From Ascidia mentula (lineage: Eukaryota > Chordata > Ascidiacea > Phlebobranchia > Ascidiidae), in NCBI GenBank assembly GCA_947561715.1, contig OX387205.1:12901001-12965000 (forward strand): a DNA stretch of 64,000 nucleotides. The letters run 5' to 3'. The position numbers and the translations under genes were made by a program. Under the pieces are notes generated by a model, which was given only the letters and a program-made list of their open reading frames with translations, searched no databases and was not told where the DNA came from. Positions 62,012-64,000 of the stretch are shown here, one piece after another (position 1 is the first letter of the stretch; each line of letters starts with the position of its first letter).

Positions 62012-63944
62012 ATGAGATTAAGAAAACTGTCCATATTTTATTTGCTATCTGGATTGTTTTTGCTTGCGGTGGCAATCAACTACTTTGGCGGAACGAATTT
62101 ATTATGGGTCGTTGAGAAAAGTTATCTACATCCATCGAAAGGACATCAACGAACTGATGCAGTGGTTTTACTGACGCAATGTCGGTCGGGATCCAGTTTC
62201 CTCGGGGAACTTTTCAACCAAAGAACCGACGTCGCTTACTTCTACGAACCACTCTATCCCTTCCCTGATGACAAGATGTGGGAAAGCAAAATTAAAGTGC
62301 TGGAAAGAATAATTAAATGTGAATTCAAGCTAGAGGAACTTTATGAGGGGGCGTTCAATCATAGTCAAAAGACTGACAAGTTCAGGTAAATTAAGGGATA
62401 TTTTTGCATTTCTATCTAAAACAAGCACACAAATTAATATTGCAAATTATACAAGCCCCATCAGGCTCTCTACAAAACATTTATTTCAATATTTTTCCTA
62501 CGTTTTGAGATCGTATGAACTAAATACCTCCAAATGGGACATTTAATTCTAATTTCAATGCAAGCAATTTCCGGAATTTCACGCGTCCAATTTCCGCATG
62601 TTTTAATGATGATAATTTGTCTCAGTTTTGAATGAGTAAGATGGGCTGCCGAAACTCTGTAGGATGCTGTCCATATAGAGAGGGCAAGCTCGTTATTGTA
62701 AATTTTGGATCTTTTTGCAAATCGACTGTAAAGCATTGCGACTAATCAAAATGCAACAAGCTTATACTATAGGTTGTACTCCTCCGAAAATTTAGTGAAC
62801 AACGAGTAAATCTGGGATATTGTTTTCAGAGTTTTTTATTGCTTTGTTACAGCCTATGCATGAAGCAAAAAATTTGCTTCACTGCGCTGTCAAAGATGAG
62901 CCGGTTCATGTCCAGAGATACCAACATTTGTAAATTCAACAACCAACATCAGACCTGCCCACAACCCATCGACGAAAGCAAACTTTCTGAGCACTGCAGA
63001 AAAAGTCTTTTGCGAGCAATGAAAGTTAACTACTTGCCAAGAATGGATAGATTGGTCGACTTGCTACAGGATCCGGTTTTGAATGTAAAAGTGATCCATT
63101 TGGTTCGAGATCCCCGTGCTATTGTGAAGTCCCGCGTAGAAACACCATTAGTCAAAGGTGTAACACCTGTTGCGAGGTATTGATCTATCTAATAATCCAA
63201 TTGTTCTATTATGCACAAACGAGATTTTCAGGCGGTGGTAAAAGTGAGCTTAAACGTCGTTCGGTTAATGAAGCAACCAATAGAAACTTAAACTTACTAA
63301 CTACAAGAAATCTTACTTAGATGGCCCTATATTGGCCTACAGGTAAACAAAATGGTTTATTTTTCGTGTAAATTTTATGGTTCCTGCATGTTTTTTTTTA
63401 CTTTCACCCTTGTTTTCATCCAATATAACCGAAAACATGTTCTAAAATAATCTTTTGTAGCCTAAGTGTTAGGATAAGCCCAACATTTGTTTTGTCACAT
63501 TTTATATCGATTTAACTCACAAACAGAACAGAAGCCAAGTTGATATGCGAACGCTACAACCAGAATGTCAAGTTTACTGAAGAGGGACTACGTAACGCCA
63601 AAATTCGAAGCAAAATCGTTCGAATTAGGCACGAAGACTTTACAATGAATCCCATTCAATCCGCTGAATATCTCTACGATTTTATTGGGATCAACATGAC
63701 ACCTCAAATGCGGCAATGGATTATCGATGCAACTTCCCCTAAAAATAACCCACAGCTGTCCAAGTCCGATTCCCAAGGAACAAAACGGAATCCGGGTGAA
63801 GTTGTGACAGCTTGGCGCAAAAAACTAACCTGGGAACAAGTGGTGGAAATTCAGAATGTTTGCGAGGAACCGATGAGAAGGCTGGGCTACAAGTTGTTGA
63901 ATGCCAAGGAGGAAATGAACAACAACAACATAAGCACGTTTTAA
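62012..63944 (+). CDS. Carbohydrate sulfotransferase H
   Basis: Three exons, 62012-62385, 62853-63176 and 63527-63944, join in phase to 371 residues. The start is the first in-frame ATG before the signal anchor (IFYLLSGLFLLAVAINYF). The PAPS loop and VIHLVRDPRAIVKSRV are intact. Exons 1 and 2 and most of exon 3 are nearly identical to F, but both introns are unrelated to those of A and F. The last part of exon 2 (after 63131) and the first part of exon 3 (before about 63600) also differ, reading VETPLVKGVTPVAR and RTEAKLICERYNQNVKFTEE. Likely a working Golgi sulfotransferase; acceptor unknown. Confidence 0.92.
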
Positions 63945-64000
63945 CTTTCACTGCAACTTATGTCGCTGTAGATCGAGTGTAGACTCTGAACGCCTGGCCT

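Larger units (their letters stand above)
47880..64000 (+). repeat. Tandem sulfotransferase gene cluster (3 intact genes, 5 broken units)
   Basis: Counting units from one exon-3 stop codon to the next gives: A (to 49707), B (49708-51501, 1794 bp), C (51502-53614, 2113 bp), D (53615-55727, 2113 bp), E+F (55728-59681, 3954 bp) and G+H (59682-63944, 4263 bp). The E+F and G+H units each carry an exon-1-like fragment followed by an intact gene. B, C and D carry the same fragment joined directly to exon 3. The array continues to the right edge. Confidence 0.9.

Overview
This window reads as nuclear DNA of a chordate invertebrate, most probably a solitary ascidian of the Ciona type. The genes have many short exons and AT-rich introns with GT-AG borders. 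The gene set fits a tunicate: a type V/XI-like fibrillar collagen, acyloxyacyl hydrolase, SUEL lectins, a single CAMSAP/patronin, SDE2, orphan class A receptors and a sulfotransferase array. I see no bacterial genes, rRNA, intact tRNA, CRISPR array or provirus. All gene models were joined by hand from splice signals, codon phase and family similarity.

Layout. 1-8407 (-): 5' part of a fibrillar collagen gene, running off the left edge. 10228-12465 (-): type II membrane protein with a C-terminal C1q domain. 13429-14284 (-): small secreted SUEL (rhamnose-binding-type) lectin. 14735-20049 (+): complete 11-exon acyloxyacyl hydrolase (AOAH), head-to-head with that lectin only about 450 bp apart. 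20538-21307 (-): second SUEL lectin. 22150-22550 (+): decayed copy of one AOAH exon and its flanks. Lectins and AOAH look like the remains of a tandem duplication of a lectin+AOAH block. 23496-34877 (+): complete 29-exon CAMSAP/patronin. 35768-37120 (-): SDE2, convergent with CAMSAP. 37935-40900 and 43572-46194 (+): two tandem 7TM receptors with matching exon plans. 47922-63944 (+): carbohydrate sulfotransferase cluster with three intact genes (A, F, H) and five broken units (B, C, D, E, G).

Mobile DNA is limited to small non-autonomous elements: a hAT-like MITE with a perfect 8-bp target duplication (37478-37655), two older hAT-like elements in introns, a foldback in AOAH intron 1 and a possible tRNA-derived SINE remnant. 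Simple repeats include a hexanucleotide array in the lectin/AOAH promoter and a five-copy 28-bp minisatellite nested in two sulfotransferase units.

How it fits together. From 10 to 21 kb, a C1q-type membrane protein, two SUEL lectins and the LPS-deacylating enzyme AOAH sit side by side. Two of them share a short divergent promoter, which suggests a microbe-recognition and LPS-handling neighbourhood; that is inference. The right third is a young multicopy locus. The 2.1-kb broken units look like deletion products of a 4-kb gene-bearing unit, and the exons of gene H match its neighbours while its introns do not.
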